Origin: Tritrichomonas musculus
Lineage: Eukaryota > Parabasalia > Tritrichomonadida > Tritrichomonadidae
Assembly: GCA_039105265.1 (NCBI GenBank)
Contig: JAPFFF010000009.1
Coordinates: forward strand, 744,001-808,000
DNA length: 64,000 bases
Reading direction: 5' to 3'
A program made the translations under genes and the position numbers. The notes under the pieces are model-generated. The model had not been told where the DNA came from and did not search any database. It saw nothing but the letters and a program-made list of their open reading frames with translations. The first letter of the stretch is position 1. Each line of letters opens with the position of its first letter. Of this stretch, positions 63,660 through 64,000 are shown one piece after another.

Positions 63660-64000
63660 CTACTCTATATTTGCACACTTCTTTTCCAATGCAGCAATTC
63701 TATTTGCTAATGATTCAATTATGGCATCCTTCTGTTGTAGCATCTCCTTAACCTCTGCTTTAGTCACATAAGCAGTCATATCTATATCCTCGAGTGGATT
63801 CTTATTACTTAACTTCTCTTTAATTGATTTTATTTCATGAGCTAATATGCCAATCGGTAGTTTCATCGAGTCTCTCATCCTATTGCAAATATCAATAGTA
63901 GCTGATAATGATAATACAGCTTTGTCTGGATTAATCCAGTTGTCTTTAAATTTTGTTGGGTCATCTAGTCTTTGATAATCTTTTTCACACCACTCAATGA
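63660..64000 (-). CDS. C-terminal end of a second fibre-like protein, cut by the window edge
   Basis: The frame is open from the window edge to 63660 (about 113 codons). It reads IEWCEKDYQRLDDPTKF, then LSLSATIDICNRMRDSMKLP and a short coiled coil (IIESLANRIAALEKKC). This is clearly similar to ITWCEEEYKQLDEL ... LSGAMDISNMFRESLKPAF inside the 1203-aa neighbour, with the same spacing. It therefore belongs to a related fibre-like protein that ends soon after this module. The gap to the next gene is 29 bp, in the same direction. Confidence 0.55.
   Translation of the reverse strand, partial: IEWCEKDYQRLDDPTKFKDNWINPDKAVLSLSATIDICNRMRDSMKLPIGILAHEIKSIKEKLSNKNPLEDIDMTAYVTKAEVKEMLQQKDAIIESLANRIAALEKKCANIE

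Larger units (their letters stand above)
59296..64000. mobile_element. Polinton/Maverick-like element, right part of window, cut by the window edge
   Basis: The element appears to start at AGTATAGGCTGGG (59296), matching the 5'-AG start usual for Polintons, immediately after an interrupted transposase frame. The first ~170 bp are G+C-rich with an inverted pair TAGGCTGGG / CCCAGCCTA. Parts seen: a small gene at 59516, a 1203-aa fibre-like protein and the end of a similar one, all with open frames. The core polymerase, integrase and capsid genes would lie beyond the window. It looks whole as far as visible and younger than the transposon it interrupts. Confidence 0.6.

Overview
The window looks like nuclear DNA of a parabasalid flagellate, most likely a trichomonad close to Tritrichomonas or Trichomonas. 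The evidence is strong A+T richness, long intronless genes, a BspA-type LRR_5 surface protein with a membrane anchor and NPxI tail, a chlamydial-Pmp-like beta-helix surface protein, a (pseudo)kinase fused to Sel1 repeats, a DRC7-like flagellar protein, an N-terminal fragment of the trichomonad ankyrin family, Polinton/Maverick-type DNA at both ends, and dense DNA transposons (hAT, MULE, pogo/Tc1-like). The species call is an inference from gene families.

Layout. 1-2.3 kb: part of a Polinton-like element (HNH endonuclease, candidate minor capsid-like protein, bZIP-like protein, two unknowns), then about 1 kb of decayed non-coding sequence. 3.3-10.1 kb: three host genes on the plus strand (coiled-coil protein, charged helical protein, large KEKE-rich protein with possible winged-helix regions). 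10.3-14.0 kb: a minus-strand tandem pseudokinase gene split by one frameshift. 15.4-18.7 kb: a hAT element with an exact 8-bp target duplication, carrying a 204-bp tandem repeat and a relic of an ankyrin gene. 19.0-29.1 kb: host cluster of Sel1 pseudokinase (minus), DRC7-like protein (plus), an unknown 153-aa protein (plus) and a BspA-like surface protein (minus).

30.8-49.2 kb is a transposon graveyard that can be read in layers. An older pogo/Tc1-type element, with TA target site and CCCCC-starting inverted ends, appears to have been split by four later insertions: a hAT (8-bp duplication), two TA-flanked elements starting CCCGTAGT, and a MULE (9-bp duplication). These carry smaller MITEs, minisatellites and an HSP70 gene fragment. 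49.2-59.3 kb holds a second hAT MITE, a decayed minus-strand transposase related to the one at 35.6 kb, a 5'-truncated Pmp-like surface gene, nested short inverted-repeat elements, and a third kind of DDE transposase gene. From about 59.3 kb to the right edge another Polinton-like element begins. It cuts into that transposase gene and carries a 1203-aa fibre-like protein plus the end of a related one.

The host genes suggest membrane-surface (BspA, Pmp), signalling-scaffold (pseudokinases) and flagellar axoneme (DRC7) functions. No operon-like pathway, tRNA, rRNA or CRISPR array was found. I found no strong candidate for a wholly new molecular system. The most unusual items are the gene fragments inside transposons, the layered insertions, the triple pseudokinase and the related fibre-like proteins in the right Polinton.
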